Shown piece by piece: positions 17,258 through 27,156 of a stretch of 64,000 nucleotides of DNA. A model generated the notes under the pieces. It was not told the DNA's origin. It was given only the letters and a program-made list of their open reading frames with translations, and ran no database searches. Positions within the stretch are counted from its first letter, which is position 1. The number at the start of each line of letters is the position of its first letter. The stretch covers positions 3,534,001 through 3,598,000 of the forward strand of contig NZ_VFNP01000002.1 in NCBI RefSeq assembly GCF_006715635.1, given 5' to 3'. The DNA is from Streptomyces sp. SLBN-118. GTDB taxonomy: Bacteria > Actinomycetota > Actinomycetes > Streptomycetales > Streptomycetaceae. The translations under genes and the position numbers were made by a program.

Positions 17258-18742
17258 ATGCCCGACGAGAAGAACAGAGCCATCGCCGCCGCCATCCTCC
17301 CGCTGGTCGGCGGCGCCCAGAACTTCACCTCCGTCGCCCACTGCATGACCCGGCTCCGCCTCCGCCTGCGCGACCCCTCCCTGGTACGGGAAGAGGAGCT
17401 GAAGGCGCTCCCGGCCGTACTGGGCGTGGTCGAGGACGGCACGTACCAGATCGTGCTGGGCCCCGGCACGGTCGCCCGCGTCACCCCGGAGTTCGAGGCG
17501 CTGGTGGCCCGTGCTCCGAGGACCGCGGAGGATCTGGCCGAACGGGGCGCGGCCATCAAGGCAGCCCGGTCGGCCAGGAACTCCACCCCCTTCAAGTTCT
17601 TCCTGCGCCGTATCGCGAACATCTTCGTGCCGCTGATCCCGGCGCTCATCGGCTGCGGCATCATCGCCGGACTGAACGGCGTCCTGACCAACCTGGGCCT
17701 GCTGCCCGCCGTCGTCCCCGCACTCGCCGTCATGGCCTCCGGCTTCATGTCGCTGATCGCGGTCTTCGTCGGCTACAACACGGCGAAGGAGTTCGGCGGC
17801 ACGCCGGTGCTCGGCGGCGCTGTCGCGGCGATCATCGTCTTCCCCGGCGTCGCGAACTTCGAGGCCTTCGGCCAGAAGCTCGCCCCCGGCCAGGGCGGAG
17901 TGCTGGGCGCGCTCGGCGCGGCGGTCCTCGCGGTGTACGTCGAGAAGGGGTGCAGGCGCTGGGTCCCCGAAGCCGTGGACGTCCTGGTCACACCGACCCT
18001 CACGGTCCTGGTCTCCGGCCTGGTCACCCTCTTCGGCCTGATGTTCGTGGCCGGTGAGGTCTCCACCGCGATCGGCGACTTCGCCAACTGGCTGCTGGCC
18101 GGGGGCGGCGCGGCCGCGGGCTTCGTCCTCGGCGGCCTGTTCCTCCCGCTGGTGATGCTCGGCCTGCACCAGGCGCTGATCCCGATCCACACAACGCTGA
18201 TCCAGCAGCAGGGCTTCACGATCCTGCTCCCGATCCTCGCGATGGCGGGCGCGGGCCAGGTCGGTGCGGCGGCCGCGGTCTACGTACGCCTCCCGCACAA
18301 CACCTCGATCCGCACCACCATCAGGTCGGCGCTCCCAGCCGGTCTCCTGGGCGTCGGCGAGCCGCTGATCTACGGCGTCTCGCTGCCACTGGGCCGCCCG
18401 TTCATCACGGCCTGCGTGGGCGGGGCGTTCGGCGGCGGATTCGTCGGCCTGTTCAGCATGCTCGGCGACACGGTCGGCTCCACGGCCATCGGCCCCTCGG
18501 GCTGGGCCCTGTTCCCCCTGCTCGACGGCAGCATGGGCCTGGGAGCGACAGTCGCGGTCTACGGGGGCGGGCTGCTGGTGGGGTACGTGGCCGGCTTCCT
18601 GGCGACGTACTGGTTCGGCTTCACGGAGGAGATGCTGGCGGAGTTGAACACGCTTCAGCCCGTCCGTGGGCGGACACAGCCGCAGGATGTACGGGGGCCT
18701 GAGGGCTTGCCTCCGGTCCGGGACGGGGCGGGTCGCGGCTAG
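17258..18742 (+). CDS. murP: PTS EIIBC permease, MurNAc-type
   Basis: A 494-aa phosphotransferase permease. The EIIB domain is N-terminal (about residues 5-85) with the phosphorylated Cys in VAHCMTRLRLRL (Cys29). The EIIC domain follows, with about ten hydrophobic segments and the substrate motif GVGEPLIYGVSL. No EIIA domain is present, so a separate EIIA (Crr-type) must supply phosphate. Family: Glc/sucrose/MurP branch. The placement after murQ makes MurNAc the likely substrate, delivered as MurNAc-6-phosphate. The ATG at 17258 begins the EIIB homology; an upstream in-frame extension is antisense-like noise. The last ~40 residues are hydrophilic and variable. Confidence 0.85.
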   Translation: MPDEKNRAIAAAILPLVGGAQNFTSVAHCMTRLRLRLRDPSLVREEELKALPAVLGVVEDGTYQIVLGPGTVARVTPEFEALVARAPRTAEDLAERGAAIKAARSARNSTPFKFFLRRIANIFVPLIPALIGCGIIAGLNGVLTNLGLLPAVVPALAVMASGFMSLIAVFVGYNTAKEFGGTPVLGGAVAAIIVFPGVANFEAFGQKLAPGQGGVLGALGAAVLAVYVEKGCRRWVPEAVDVLVTPTLTVLVSGLVTLFGLMFVAGEVSTAIGDFANWLLAGGGAAAGFVLGGLFLPLVMLGLHQALIPIHTTLIQQQGFTILLPILAMAGAGQVGAAAAVYVRLPHNTSIRTTIRSALPAGLLGVGEPLIYGVSLPLGRPFITACVGGAFGGGFVGLFSMLGDTVGSTAIGPSGWALFPLLDGSMGLGATVAVYGGGLLVGYVAGFLATYWFGFTEEMLAELNTLQPVRGRTQPQDVRGPEGLPPVRDGAGRG

Positions 18743-18771
18743 GGCCTCCGCCCCTTCATGCGCTTCACAGC

Positions 18772-18873
18772 GTCCCCGCGGTCGTCCTGCGCCGCGCCAG
18801 CACCCCCCGCTACGCCGGAGACGCCGCGCACTTCAACAGCACGGCGGTGGCCGAATTCGTCGACGTCCGCTGA
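18772..18873 (+). pseudogene. Possible 3' remnant of a gene downstream of the mur operon
   Basis: In one frame the sequence reads VPAVVLRRASTPRYAGDAAHFNSTAVAEFVDVR then TGA, with protein-like composition and no start codon or ribosome-binding site. It could be the surviving tail of a deleted gene. I recognise no family, and a chance open frame in GC-rich DNA remains possible. Confidence 0.25.
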
Positions 18874-18899
18874 GGCCGTACCTGGCCGTACCGACAGCC

Positions 18900-18933
18900 G
18901 AGGGCGGCACCCCCACCGGGGGGTGCCGCCCTC
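18900..18933. terminator. Strong bidirectional hairpin terminator
   Basis: A 15-bp perfect stem (gagggcggcaccccc / gggggtgccgccctc) with a 4-base loop, between the mur operon and the convergent DUF4232 lipoprotein gene. Confidence 0.85.
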
Positions 18934-18954
18934 TCGGTCGCTCTCCTCCATGCC

Positions 18955-19599
18955 CTACAGGCTGAGCGCATCCTCCGCGTTGCTCATCCAGGCAGTCACG
19001 GAGTTCTTGTCCGGCGACACGTACAGGCCGGGCGTCGATGCCTTGAGCGGCTTCTGCTCCAGGTCGGACTCGGTGTTCATGGTCATGGAGATCGAGTTGA
19101 CGGTCTTGCCCTTGCCGTCGTTGGCGCCGCCCATGAGCCCGGCGTAGGCCGACTCGCCCGCCTTGAGCCTGATCGCGTCCTCGATGCCGGGGGCCTTTCC
19201 GCGCTCCGTCGCCGCGCCGTCCAGGTCGCCGAAGGTCACGATGGGGTGGCCAAGCACCTCGCACGGCTTGCCGCTCTTGTTGGTGATCTTCAGCAGATAG
19301 CTGCTCGTCGTGGGCTCAGCCAGGTTCGCGGTGAACTTCACGTCGTACGTGCTGCACGGGAAGACGGCGTAGTCGGGGTCGGTCGGCGAACCGCCGTCGC
19401 CTCCGGACGAGCCCTTGCCCGGCGACTTCGACGGGGTTGCCGGCTTCGAGGGAGTCACGGGCTTCGACGGGGCGGGAGTCGCCTTGCCGGCTCCGCTCGG
19501 CTTGTCTCCCGAACCGCCGGCTGCGGGCTCACAGGCCGTCAGAGCCAGTGCGGATACGGCGGCGAGCACGACGGCGGCTCTGCGAACGTTGGTCCTCAT
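18955..19599 (-). CDS. DUF4232 lipoprotein
   Basis: A 214-aa exported lipoprotein, from the ATG at 19599 (MRTNVRRAAVVLAAVSALALTAC). The lipobox is LTAC with the lipidated Cys at about residue 23. A Gly/Ser/Pro/Lys linker follows to about residue 80. The C-terminal DUF4232 domain (FPCSTYDVKFTANLAEPTTSSYLLKITNKSGKPCEVLGHPIVTFGD) has two Cys that probably form a disulphide. It is an extracytoplasmic membrane-anchored protein of unknown ligand; the family is very common in Streptomyces. Terminated by the hairpin at 18900. Confidence 0.85.
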   Translation of the reverse strand: MRTNVRRAAVVLAAVSALALTACEPAAGGSGDKPSGAGKATPAPSKPVTPSKPATPSKSPGKGSSGGDGGSPTDPDYAVFPCSTYDVKFTANLAEPTTSSYLLKITNKSGKPCEVLGHPIVTFGDLDGAATERGKAPGIEDAIRLKAGESAYAGLMGGANDGKGKTVNSISMTMNTESDLEQKPLKASTPGLYVSPDKNSVTAWMSNAEDALSL

Positions 19600-19718
19600 C
19601 TGATGTCCCCCCGAGTCTGTGGCGCGTATGCGCCGGTAGAGCACGAGCTTCCCGTACGAGCTTCACAGCTTGGTGACGGCCACTTGCCGAAACCACCACG
19701 AAAGCGGGACGCCCGGGA

Positions 19719-21233
19719 CTACGGCTTCTCGCAGAAGGTGTCGCGGGCCGGGCGTTCGCCGGTGAGCAGGAAGCGCGTCACAGCGTCGTCTCCGCAGGCG
19801 TTGCCGTTCGCGCGATAACTGCCGTGGCCCACGGAGTCGACCGTGACCATCCGCGCGCGGCCGCCGAACGCGGTTCGCATCTTCAGCGCGCCGACGAGCG
19901 GGGTCATGGGATCGCGCCGGTTCTGGATCAACAGGACGTTCGACGGGCCACCGTCCGGAGTGATGCGAACCGGGCGTTCCCTGGGCTCGTCGTGCCAGAA
20001 AGAACACAGGGAGATGTTCACGGGCATGCCCGCGGTGAGCGGGTAGCGCTTGCGGCTCTTGGCGACGTCCCGTTCGTGGGCGGCCTCGTCCGCGCCCGGC
20101 CAGTCGACGTCGTTGCAGATGGTGGCGCCCGAGGAGGCGGCTGCGCTCTGCATGGCCGCGTCGGGAGGCGTGTTCGGCGCGGGCAGCTCACGGCCGTCGC
20201 GGGCGGCGGCGATCAGCTTGCCCAGTGGGGCGAACTCGTCCTTGGAGGAGAGGCCGTCCAGCAGTGCCTGGCGCAGGACGTTGCCGTTGAGCTCGGCCGG
20301 GTTGGCGCCGGGCCAGGCTATCGGCTCCCGGTCGAGCCGTTCGGCGAGCGCCAGGAACATCGGCCGGACCTCGGCAGGGGTGGCGGCGAGGCGGTCGGGG
20401 TCGGCCGGGTCGGCGGCCCAGGCGGCGAAGTCGGGGAAGGCGTCCTCGACGCCCGTCTGGTAGTTGGCGAGCCAGCCGCGGGCCACCCGCTTCGGATCGG
20501 GGTCGTCGTTGCTGTCCAGGACCCAGCGGTCGGTGCGCTGCGGGAACATCTGCGCGTACACGGCTCCCGCGTACGTCCCGTACGAGACGCCCCAGGCGGA
20601 GAGCTTCTGTTCGCCGAGCGCCTGGCGTATCCGGTCGATGTCCCGGGCCTCGTTACGGGTGCTGATGCTGCGCAGGACCTCGCCGCCGTTCTTGGCGCAC
20701 GTGTCGGCGAGACGGTGTGCGGTGGCGATGTTCCTGTCGATGGACCCGTCGGGCGCCGGGTACGGCCGAAGGTTCACCAGCGCCAGGTCGTCGTGCGACA
20801 GGCCGCAGCTCACCGGCGTACTGCGGCCGACGCCGCGCGGGTCGAAGCCCACAATGTCGTAGGCATCGCGCACCGACTGGGGCAGGGTCTTTCCGCTGAT
20901 GGAGGGAAGGCTGACGCCGGCCCCGCCGGGTCCGCCGGGGATCAGCAGCAGCGTGCCGCGCCGCGCCTCGGGGGACTCGCTGCGTATCCGGGAGATGGCG
21001 AGGGTGATGTGCGGCCCGCGGGGCTTGGCGTGGTCGAGCGGTACGGAGACGGTGCCGCACTCCTGGCGCGGGTCGAGGCCCGTGCCGGGGCAGGGGCCCC
21101 ACTGGATCGCCGTACCGGCCGTCGGCATCGCCTCGGCGGGCCGGGGGAAGGCGACGAGCGCAGTGGCGAGCGCCGGGAGGGTGAGGGCGACGGTCATCCC
21201 GGGGTGGCGGCGGAAGGTTCGTGTGATTCGCAT
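19719..21233 (-). CDS. Secreted tripeptidyl aminopeptidase-like alpha/beta hydrolase
   Basis: A 504-aa secreted serine peptidase of the Streptomyces Tap family (S33), releasing tripeptides from protein N-termini. It has a signal peptide with a basic start and hydrophobic core (MRITRTFRRHPGMTVALTLPALATALVA). The oxyanion loop is LLLIPGGPGGAGVS (HGGPG type). The nucleophile Ser lies in WGVSYGTYAGAVYAQ. The acid is in NVLLIQNRRDPMTPL and the His in TVDSVGHGSY. A C-terminal TAP-like domain with Cys pairs is present. The ATG at 21233 gives a clean signal peptide; the upstream extension does not. Likely used for peptide scavenging. Confidence 0.9.
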   Translation of the reverse strand: MRITRTFRRHPGMTVALTLPALATALVAFPRPAEAMPTAGTAIQWGPCPGTGLDPRQECGTVSVPLDHAKPRGPHITLAISRIRSESPEARRGTLLLIPGGPGGAGVSLPSISGKTLPQSVRDAYDIVGFDPRGVGRSTPVSCGLSHDDLALVNLRPYPAPDGSIDRNIATAHRLADTCAKNGGEVLRSISTRNEARDIDRIRQALGEQKLSAWGVSYGTYAGAVYAQMFPQRTDRWVLDSNDDPDPKRVARGWLANYQTGVEDAFPDFAAWAADPADPDRLAATPAEVRPMFLALAERLDREPIAWPGANPAELNGNVLRQALLDGLSSKDEFAPLGKLIAAARDGRELPAPNTPPDAAMQSAAASSGATICNDVDWPGADEAAHERDVAKSRKRYPLTAGMPVNISLCSFWHDEPRERPVRITPDGGPSNVLLIQNRRDPMTPLVGALKMRTAFGGRARMVTVDSVGHGSYRANGNACGDDAVTRFLLTGERPARDTFCEKP

Positions 21234-21354
21234 GGGAAGACCCTCGCGGAATCGCGCCCCGGTCCCCACGGTGCCAACTCCCCTCTTCCCACGGGGGTTT
21301 GCCCCACCCATGCGGGGCGGGTCAGCCGCCGGGCGAGCAGCGGCCGCCGCGTCG

Positions 21355-21383
21355 CCGTACCCGTACCCGTACCCGTACCCGTA
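21355..21383 (+). repeat. Hexanucleotide tandem repeat (ccgtac) x 4.8
   Basis: Four perfect copies of ccgtac and a fifth lacking its last base, upstream of the tap gene. A slippage-prone microsatellite that may vary between strains. Confidence 0.85.
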
Positions 21384-21589
21384 AGTGGCAACGTTCCAGG
21401 CGAACTTTCAGTGTCGCGCCGTCGAGGGTCAGCATTACGTTGGAAGCGCTGCCTGATGATGTCCGGATTCAGCATGGGTACGACGGCCTGCAACCCCTTG
21501 GAAAAGGCCCAGCTCTGGCGCAATTCCCAGGCCGTGTCCGGGTCGCGTCCCGTCGTGTCGTCAAGGTTTCGTCTGCCCGGTGACGCCGA

Positions 21590-21624
21590 AGGGCGGCACC
21601 CCCTGGGAGTAAGGGTGCCGCCCT
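21590..21624. terminator. groEL2 terminator hairpin
   Basis: A 12-bp perfect stem (agggcggcaccc / gggtgccgccct) with an 11-base loop just after the groEL2 stop (minus strand). Confidence 0.8.
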
Positions 21625-21657
21625 CCGTACTGCAGGACCGGGTCCGAGCCGTCAGGC

Positions 21658-23433
<1,776 letters not shown>

Positions 23434-23442
23434 CGCCAATGA

Positions 23443-23469
23443 TTAGCACTCGCCCTAGGAGAGTGCAAG
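23443..23469 (-). promoter_or_regulatory. CIRCE-like element, distal copy
   Basis: ttagcactc-N9-gagtgcaag: the left half is a perfect CIRCE half-site and the right half keeps gagtgc. It lies 36 bases from the first copy (about 3.5 helical turns), and the perfect half-sites face each other between the two elements. Confidence 0.8.
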
Positions 23470-23535
23470 CGGGTCCGCATATCGTGGACACGGGCGGGAC
23501 GCGACACGGGCAGGGAAGCGACACGGGCAGGGACG

Positions 23536-23576
23536 CACGAAGGGCCCGCATCCCCCTAGGATGCGGGCCCTTCGTG
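23536..23576. terminator. Terminator between csp and groEL2
   Basis: An 18-bp perfect stem (cacgaagggcccgcatcc / ggatgcgggcccttcgtg) with a 5-base loop, directly downstream of the cold-shock gene on the minus strand. Confidence 0.9.
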
Positions 23577-23621
23577 GTTGTGTGTGTCGCGTGAGTGCGT
23601 CGGTGGCCGATCGCGCCGAGA

Positions 23622-23825
23622 TCAGACGGCGAGCTTGACCATGTCCGCCTGCGGCCCCTTCTGGCCCTGCGAGATCTCGAACTCGACCCGCTGACCCTCT
23701 TCAAGGGTGCGGTATCCGTCCATCTGGATCGCGCTGTAGTGGACGAAAACATCCGCACCACCGTCGACCGCGATGAAGCCGTACCCCTTCTCCGCGTTGA
23801 ACCACTTGACGGTGCCCTGAGCCAT
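23622..23825 (-). CDS. Cold-shock family protein (CspA-like)
   Basis: A 67-aa single OB-fold nucleic-acid chaperone. RNP1 is KGYGFIAV and RNP2 is VFVHYSAI, with the N-terminal [15 protein letters not shown] signature. It binds single-stranded RNA and DNA and melts mRNA structure. Start: the ATG at 23825 (MAQGTVKWF) is standard and is preceded by GGGGAG; the upstream extension is not conserved. The long, relatively AT-rich leader (to about 24100) suggests post-transcriptional control, as in other csp genes. Followed by a strong terminator. Confidence 0.93.
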   Translation of the reverse strand: MAQGTVKWFNAEKGYGFIAVDGGADVFVHYSAIQMDGYRTLEEGQRVEFEISQGQKGPQADMVKLAV

Positions 23826-24187
23826 GCCTAACTCCCCTATTACTGGCCCTTGCACAGGACCGCACTTCGCGGACCCGGGTCAGACCTCACCCTCCCGACA
23901 GGAAGGAGAGTGTGCGCCGGAACGCGTCGACCGCGGCTGAATGTATCTGCCCAACTGCCCTCTGCAACAGGTCAATCAGACGAGAAATCTGAGCACAGGC
24001 GATCGGATGATTGAACCGAATTCAAGAAAATCCGGGGCAAGTCGGGCCCGGCAAATGGCACTTACGAGTGCATTTCGATCGAACACATTGACTGCTTCTT
24101 GAGGGGCCAGGGCGCATTCTCATATGCGGTCGGCACAAGCAGCGGAGGGGCCTTCCCCAACTGTACCGCGCTCAACCATAGAGAATT
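23826..24187. other. Gene-free leader region of the cold-shock gene
   Basis: About 360 bases without a gene between csp (minus strand) and the terminator of the MoaD-like gene. The stretch 23940-24130 is visibly richer in A and T than its surroundings (for example gaaccgaattcaagaaaatcc). It probably holds the csp promoter and a long 5' untranslated leader. I could not define a reliable -35/-10 pair. Confidence 0.5.
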
Positions 24188-24216
24188 GCCCCCTCCGCTT
24201 CTCTTGCGGAGGGGGC
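24188..24216. terminator. Terminator after the thrC-moaD operon
   Basis: An 11-bp perfect stem (gccccctccgc / gcggagggggc) with a 7-base pyrimidine-rich loop, downstream of the MoaD/ThiS-like gene. Confidence 0.85.
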
Positions 24217-24263
24217 ACTGTGTCAATCAGCGGCTGACGCCGCGGGTGCTGACGCCGGGTGGC

Positions 24264-24539
24264 TCAGCCGCCGGCGACGGCGGGAATGATCGAAACGCCC
24301 GCACCGTCCGGGGTCGCCGTCTCGAGACCTTGCTCGAAACGGACGTCGTCGTCATTGACGTAGACGTTCACGAAGCGGCGCAGCTTGCCCTGGTCGTCCA
24401 GGACGCGCGCGGCGATGCCCGTGTGGTTCTTCTCCAGGTCCGCGATCACCTCGGAGAGCGTGGCGCCCTCCGCCGGGACCTCGGCCTGACCGCCCGTGTA
24501 CGTACGGAGAATGGTGGGGATGCGGACGTTCACGCTCAT
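24264..24539 (-). CDS. MoaD/ThiS-family ubiquitin-like sulfur carrier
   Basis: A 91-aa beta-grasp protein ending in the functional AVAGG, whose terminal Gly-Gly is adenylated and thiocarboxylated in this family. Other features: VRIPTILRTYTGGQAEV and FVNVYVNDDDVR. The candidate roles are sulfur donation for molybdopterin, thiamin or, as for the mycobacterial CysO, cysteine synthesis. It follows threonine synthase by 23 bases on the same strand and so is probably co-transcribed under the SAM riboswitch. That context favours sulfur amino-acid metabolism, as an inference. No activating enzyme or Mec+ protease gene lies nearby. Confidence 0.85.
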   Translation of the reverse strand: MSVNVRIPTILRTYTGGQAEVPAEGATLSEVIADLEKNHTGIAARVLDDQGKLRRFVNVYVNDDDVRFEQGLETATPDGAGVSIIPAVAGG

Positions 24540-24562
24540 GGTGTTCTGCCTTCCGTAGGTAG

Positions 24563-25846
24563 TCAGCGGGCCAGGCCGGCGTCGCGGAACGCCTCCAGGC
24601 TCGGGCGGATGGTCGCCGTGGGACCTGTCGTCGGGGCGACGGCGTCGAGGGTCTTGAGACCGTCGCCGGTGTTGAGCACGACCGTGGTCAGCGCCGGGTC
24701 CAGCACACCCTGCTCGATCAGCTTCTTCGCCACACCCACGGTCACGCCACCCGCGGTCTCCGCGAAGATGCCCTCTGTCCGGGCGAGCAGCTTGATCGCG
24801 TCGACGATCTGCTCGTCGTTGACATCCTCGACCGCGCCGCCCGTGCGGCGCGCGATGTCCAGCACATAGGGGCCGTCGGCGGGGTTGCCGATGGCCAGCG
24901 ACTTGGCGATGGTGTTCGGCTTCTGCGGGCGTACGACATCGTGCCCGGCCTTGAAGGCCGTCGACACCGGCGAGCAGCCCTCGGCCTGGGCGCCGAAGAT
25001 CTTGTAGGGCCTGTCCTCGACCAGGCCGAGCTTGATCAGCTCCTGCAGACCCTTGTCGATCTTCGTGAGCTGCGAGCCGGATGCGATCGGGACGACGATC
25101 TGGTCGGGCAGCCGCCAGCCGAGCTGCTCGCAGATCTCGTACGCGAGTGTCTTGGAGCCCTCGCCGTAGTAGGGGCGGAGGTTGACGTTGACGAAGCCCC
25201 AGCCCTCGCCCAACGGGTCGCCGATGAGCTCGGAGCAGAAGCGGTTGACGTCGTCGTAGTTGCCCTCGATGCCGACCAGCTCGCCGCCGTACACCGCGGC
25301 CATGACGACCTTGCCCTGCTCCAGGTCGTGCGGAATGAACACGCAGGAGCGGAAGCCCGCCCGGGCCGCGGCCGCACCCACCGCGCCGGCGAGGTTGCCG
25401 GTGGAGGAGCAGGACAGAGTCGTGAAACCGAAGGCCCGCGCGGCCTCGACGGCGATCGCGACGACACGGTCCTTGAAGGAGTGCGTCGGGTTGCCGGAGT
25501 CGTCCTTGATGTACAGGCCGCCGGTGACGCCCAGCTCGCGGGCGAGGTTGTCGGCCTTGACGAGCTTGGTGAAGCCGGGGTTGATGTTCGGCTTCTCGGC
25601 CACGTCGGCGGGAACGGGCAGCAGGGGGGCGTAGCGCCAGATGTTGTCCGGACCTGCTTCGATCCGCTTCCTCAGCGCCTCGGTGTCATCCGCCGGCAGG
25701 TCGTACGCGACTTCGAGCGGTCCGAAACAGGAGGAACAGGCGAAGATCGGGCCAAGGTCGAAACGCTCTCCGCACTCGCGGCACGAGAGCGCCGCGGCGG
25801 GACCGAGGTTCACGGAGGTGGTGCTTGTGGCAGTCTGCACAGCCAT
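24563..25846 (-). CDS. thrC: Threonine synthase
   Basis: A 427-aa PLP enzyme converting O-phosphohomoserine to threonine. The N-terminal zinc-ribbon-like segment LSCRECGERFDLGPIFACSSCFGPLE (four Cys) is typical of this long actinobacterial class. The PLP Lys is in PTHSFKDRVV and the phosphate-binding loop in SSTGNLAGAVGA. The start at 25846 (MAVQTATS) is preceded by GAGGAGAAAGG; the longer frame would translate through the riboswitch stem. Upstream lies a SAM-I riboswitch whose closing stem overlaps the ribosome-binding region. O-phosphohomoserine is the branch point to methionine, so control by SAM fits the pathway. Confidence 0.93.
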   Translation of the reverse strand: MAVQTATSTTSVNLGPAAALSCRECGERFDLGPIFACSSCFGPLEVAYDLPADDTEALRKRIEAGPDNIWRYAPLLPVPADVAEKPNINPGFTKLVKADNLARELGVTGGLYIKDDSGNPTHSFKDRVVAIAVEAARAFGFTTLSCSSTGNLAGAVGAAAARAGFRSCVFIPHDLEQGKVVMAAVYGGELVGIEGNYDDVNRFCSELIGDPLGEGWGFVNVNLRPYYGEGSKTLAYEICEQLGWRLPDQIVVPIASGSQLTKIDKGLQELIKLGLVEDRPYKIFGAQAEGCSPVSTAFKAGHDVVRPQKPNTIAKSLAIGNPADGPYVLDIARRTGGAVEDVNDEQIVDAIKLLARTEGIFAETAGGVTVGVAKKLIEQGVLDPALTTVVLNTGDGLKTLDAVAPTTGPTATIRPSLEAFRDAGLAR

Positions 25847-25865
25847 GGTGGCGAGGCCCTTTCTC

Positions 25866-25989
25866 CTCATCTTCCTCGCGACGCATTTCGCCACGAGACG
25901 GAATTGGCACCTTCCCCACCGTGACCTCGCGGTCGGCGGGAGGGTTGCCGGGGCTTCAACGGGCCGTTCCCTCTGCCCCTCTGGATGAG
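25866..25989 (-). ncRNA. SAM-I (S-box) riboswitch in the thrC leader
   Basis: On the minus strand the leader contains, in order, ctcatccagagggg, gcagaggga, cggcccgttgaagcc, ccggcaacc and ggtgccaattcc, the conserved core of SAM-I aptamers in the right order and spacing. The closing helix P1 is ctcatc (25984-25989) with gatgag (25866-25871). The 3' strand of P1 runs straight into the gaggagaaagg ribosome-binding site of thrC, so SAM binding should hide it. A second stem, gtggcga/tcgccac, could also enclose the site. I see no U-tract terminator, so control is probably translational. Confidence 0.88.
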
Positions 25990-26115
25990 CGGTATTCGAT
26001 TGTCAGCGTGACGTCCCCCGACATGCGACGGCCATCCGCGTTGTTCAAGACTGTAACCGAAGGCCTGGATGGTTGAGATAGTCGTCCGAACCGCGAGACG
26101 GATCACACAACAGCG

Positions 26116-27075
26116 ATGTCAGAGGGAGACGAGCACGTGCTGGAAGAGGTGGAACGCTGGCTGAGCAGGCGTTCCTGGTCCCTGGCCGACCGCCCGCTCG
26201 GCCGGCTGATGTCCGCCAAGCGCGGTACGACCATCAGCGTCGTCCTGCCCGCGCTCGACGAGGAGGAGACGGTCGGCGAGATCGTCTCCGTGATCCGGCG
26301 GGAGCTGATGGAGGCGGTTCCGCTCGTCGACGAGCTCGTCGTCGTCGATTCCGGGTCGACCGACCGTACGGCCGAGGTGGCCGCGGCGGCCGGTGCGCGC
26401 GTGGTGCGCCGGGACGAGATCCTGCCCCGGATACCGGCGGTCCAGGGCAAGGGCGAGGTGCTGTGGCGCTCGCTGATGGTCACCAGCGGTGACGTCGTCT
26501 GCTTCGTCGACGCGGATCTGCGCGAGTTCTCGGCCGATTTCGTCTCCGGGATCGTGGGGCCGCTGCTGACCGATCCCGCGGTGCAGTTCGTCAAGGCGAT
26601 GTACGACAGGCCGCTCGGCGACCACGCAGGTCAGGGCGGCCGGGTGACCGAGCTGGTGGCGCGGCCGCTGCTGAATCTGCACTGGCCGCAGCTCGCCGGG
26701 TTCGTGCAGCCGCTGGGCGGGGAGTACGCGGCGCGGCGCTCGCTCCTCGAGCGGCTTCCCTTCCCCGTGGGGTACGGAGTCGAGCTGGGCCTGCTCGTCG
26801 ACACGCTGCACACGGCCGGTCTCGACGCGATGGCACAGGTGGACGTCGGTTCGCGCAAGCACCGTCACCAGGACGGTCAGGCGCTGGGACGGATGGCCGC
26901 GGCGATCTACCGGACCGCCCAACTGCGGTTGTCCAGGGGCCATTTGGTGCGGCCGTCGCTCACGCAGTTCGAGCGGGCCGAGGGGGGCTTCGTACCCCGG
27001 ACGCACGCGGTGGACACGGAAGAGCGGCCACCGATGCGCGAGATCGGCGAGTACGCGGCGAGGCACGCAGCATGA
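26116..27075 (+). CDS. gpgS: Glucosyl-3-phosphoglycerate synthase
   Basis: A 319-aa retaining glycosyltransferase (GT81) that transfers glucose from a nucleotide sugar to 3-phosphoglycerate, the first step to glucosylglycerate, a compatible solute and methylglucose lipopolysaccharide primer. Visible: nucleotide-binding strand ISVVLPALDEEETVGEIV, VVDSGSTDRTAEVA, the metal-binding DxD in CFVDADLREFS, and the acceptor region QPLGGEYAARRSLLERLPFPVGYGVE. Length matches mycobacterial GpgS. It sits just before otsA on the same strand, in an osmoprotectant/glycogen-related neighbourhood. It is divergent from thrC. Confidence 0.9.
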   Translation: MSEGDEHVLEEVERWLSRRSWSLADRPLGRLMSAKRGTTISVVLPALDEEETVGEIVSVIRRELMEAVPLVDELVVVDSGSTDRTAEVAAAAGARVVRRDEILPRIPAVQGKGEVLWRSLMVTSGDVVCFVDADLREFSADFVSGIVGPLLTDPAVQFVKAMYDRPLGDHAGQGGRVTELVARPLLNLHWPQLAGFVQPLGGEYAARRSLLERLPFPVGYGVELGLLVDTLHTAGLDAMAQVDVGSRKHRHQDGQALGRMAAAIYRTAQLRLSRGHLVRPSLTQFERAEGGFVPRTHAVDTEERPPMREIGEYAARHAA

Positions 27076-27156
27076 ACACGCCGAGTGCGGCGCCGGGTGG
27101 CGCAGTCCGGCCGTACGCACGTTTGAGGGGTTACAGGAAGGGCTAGGTTTCGGCAC

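Larger units (their letters stand above)
21234..21657. other. Gene-free interval between tap and groEL2
   Basis: About 420 bases with no convincing gene. It holds the tap promoter region, a hexanucleotide tandem repeat (21355-21383) and the groEL2 terminator (21590-21624). A frame on the minus strand at about 21400-21520 is protein-like for some 35 codons but has no family similarity that I recognise. Confidence 0.6.

Noticed and set aside
21400..21520. Gene on the minus strand between tap and groEL2
   Set aside because: The frame gives about 35 protein-like residues but no ribosome-binding site, no conserved family and then runs into the hexamer repeat.
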